Origin: Acidovorax soli
GTDB taxonomy: Bacteria > Pseudomonadota > Gammaproteobacteria > Burkholderiales > Burkholderiaceae_C
Assembly: GCF_900107605.1 (NCBI RefSeq)
Contig: NZ_FNQJ01000012.1
Span: 23,968 to 87,967, forward strand
Length of the DNA: 64,000 nt
Direction: 5' to 3'
The position numbers were made by a program, and so were the translations under genes. Shown piece by piece: positions 63,461 to 64,000 of this stretch. Numbering within the stretch: the first letter of the stretch is position 1; the number at the start of each line of letters is the position of its first letter. The notes under the pieces were generated by a model that was given only the letters and a program-made list of their open reading frames with translations, made no database searches and had not been told where the DNA came from.

Positions 63461-63913
63461 ATGATTTGCACAAAGTGCGGCGGGAATCGATTCAACAGTT
63501 GGAATCGCTGCATGGACTGCCGCAACCAGCGCGCGAAAGTTCGGGCCGAGAGAATCAAGAAGAATGGGGGCTCTCATAAAAACGCGGAATGGAAGTCTCT
63601 TCTTGCAAGCAGTCCGACCTGCGCAGTGTGTGGCAGATCATGGGCTGTGATTCCTCCTCGACCTGATCCACGTTACAAACACCCTTGGACCAAAGGGCAC
63701 AAAACACCGATTTATCACGGTGGATCGGACGACATTTCCAATATTCAGGCAGAGTGCTACGAATGCAACTTTCGCAAGAATGCTGGAGCGCTCAGCCGTT
63801 CACCGGTAGGGCCTGCTAAACCGGCTCATAAACTCAAAAAGGAAAATAATATGCCCGCCACGCAAGAGCGAATATCCAGAATTGACCTTGCCCCTGAAAA
63901 ATGGAGTTCTTAG
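63461..63913 (+). CDS. Cassette 7: HNH-type nuclease, 3' end altered by IS insertion
   Basis: The ~150-residue protein begins MICTKCGGNRFNSWNRCMDC. It has a first zinc knuckle (CTKC...CMDC), then a second Cys pair and HNH-like core (CAVCGRSW, KGHKTPIYHGGSDDISNIQAECYECNFRKNAGAL): His in GHK, Asn in DDISNIQ, and CYEC. An IS end begins near 63883, so the last ~10 residues are probably read from the IS. No attC follows within the window. It may be a defence or homing-type nuclease, by inference. Confidence 0.7.
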   Translation: MICTKCGGNRFNSWNRCMDCRNQRAKVRAERIKKNGGSHKNAEWKSLLASSPTCAVCGRSWAVIPPRPDPRYKHPWTKGHKTPIYHGGSDDISNIQAECYECNFRKNAGALSRSPVGPAKPAHKLKKENNMPATQERISRIDLAPEKWSS

Positions 63914-64000
63914 TCCTTGTTGAAAATACCGACAAGGAGTCAAGGAATGAAAGCCAAGCAGGTGCGTGCGCAGTACACGCAGGAATTCAAGTTGGAGGCG
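63883..64000 (+). mobile_element. Left end of an IS3-family-like insertion sequence (truncated by window edge)
   Basis: The segment begins TGACCTTGCCCCTGAAAAAT, like the TGACCTGCCCC-type ends of several IS3-family elements. A transposase-like ORF starts 64 bp inside. The right end is outside the window. Confidence 0.6.
63947..64000 (+). CDS. Transposase OrfA of IS3 type (3' truncated by window edge)
   Basis: Eighteen codons, MKAKQVRAQYTQEFKLEA, are visible with AGGAGTCAAGG just upstream. The wording R-x-QYTQEFKLEA is typical of the start of IS3-family OrfA proteins, which bind the IS ends through a helix-turn-helix. The rest lies outside the window. Confidence 0.75.
   Translation, partial: MKAKQVRAQYTQEFKLEA

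Overview
The window is a high-GC chromosomal segment with the gene content of a betaproteobacterium of the family Comamonadaceae, most like Acidovorax. The pointers are several Bug/TctC-type solute-binding proteins, an imuA-imuB-dnaE2 mutagenesis operon, a GcvTHP operon under a tandem glycine riboswitch, many transcriptional units with short ATGA or GTGA overlaps, and a dispersed AGCGCTT palindromic repeat that I associate with this family. No species can be fixed from sequence alone.

Layout. 1-2504: the end of a SulP transporter and the tRNA hydroxylase trhO. 2581-6776: an oxidant/quinone-response cluster on the minus strand (two pirins, OsmC, flavodoxin-fold protein, DoxX) divergent from a LysR regulator. 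6852-9744: FAD oxidoreductase, gluQ and trmB, overlapping. 9970-15922: alaS, a PepSY protein, an SSADH-type dehydrogenase, tRNA-Gly(CCC) and an RluA-family synthase. 16025-24216: an AsmA-like protein and the SOS operon imuA-imuB-dnaE2, which carries a LexA-type palindrome, a MITE-like insertion and an in-frame repeat. 24580-29389: CoA transferase, a PAS-LuxR regulator, a carboxymuconolactone-decarboxylase-like protein and katG. 29560-38349: a catabolic/uptake cluster with four Bug-type binding proteins, an amidohydrolase, an RraA-family aldolase, a 2-hydroxyacid dehydrogenase, an SMP-30 protein and an IclR regulator. 38396-42111: AhpD-like protein, thioesterase, SDR and ETF-ubiquinone oxidoreductase. 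42295-45864: a periplasmic sugar/polyol dehydrogenase complex (small subunit, GMC flavoprotein, triheme cytochrome c). 46086-53484: a TrpXYZ-type ABC transporter, SDR, Lrp-family regulator and a TRAP transporter. 53500-58291: glycine riboswitch and gcvT-gcvH-gcvP.

58363-64000 is a chromosomal integron and the most unusual part. An integron integrase on the minus strand faces an attI-like core site and a series of lower-GC, plus-strand gene cassettes separated by attC sites. The cassettes encode a GIY-YIG nuclease fused to a DUF4357/RAMA-like domain and a third domain, a monooxygenase-fold protein, a membrane protein, a zinc-ribbon membrane protein, a protein with a possible PD-(D/E)xK nuclease core, and an HNH nuclease whose 3' end is cut by an IS3-type insertion sequence. 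One cassette has no visible gene. The nuclease-rich content makes the array a candidate store of anti-phage or mobile-DNA functions.

A second theme is repeats that have entered genes. Copies of the AGCGCTT palindrome sit at gene ends, where they may act as terminators. Others lie in frame inside dnaE2 and gluQ and appear to form the hydrophobic core of two signal peptides. A MITE-like element with TTA target duplications sits exactly at the imuB stop codon.
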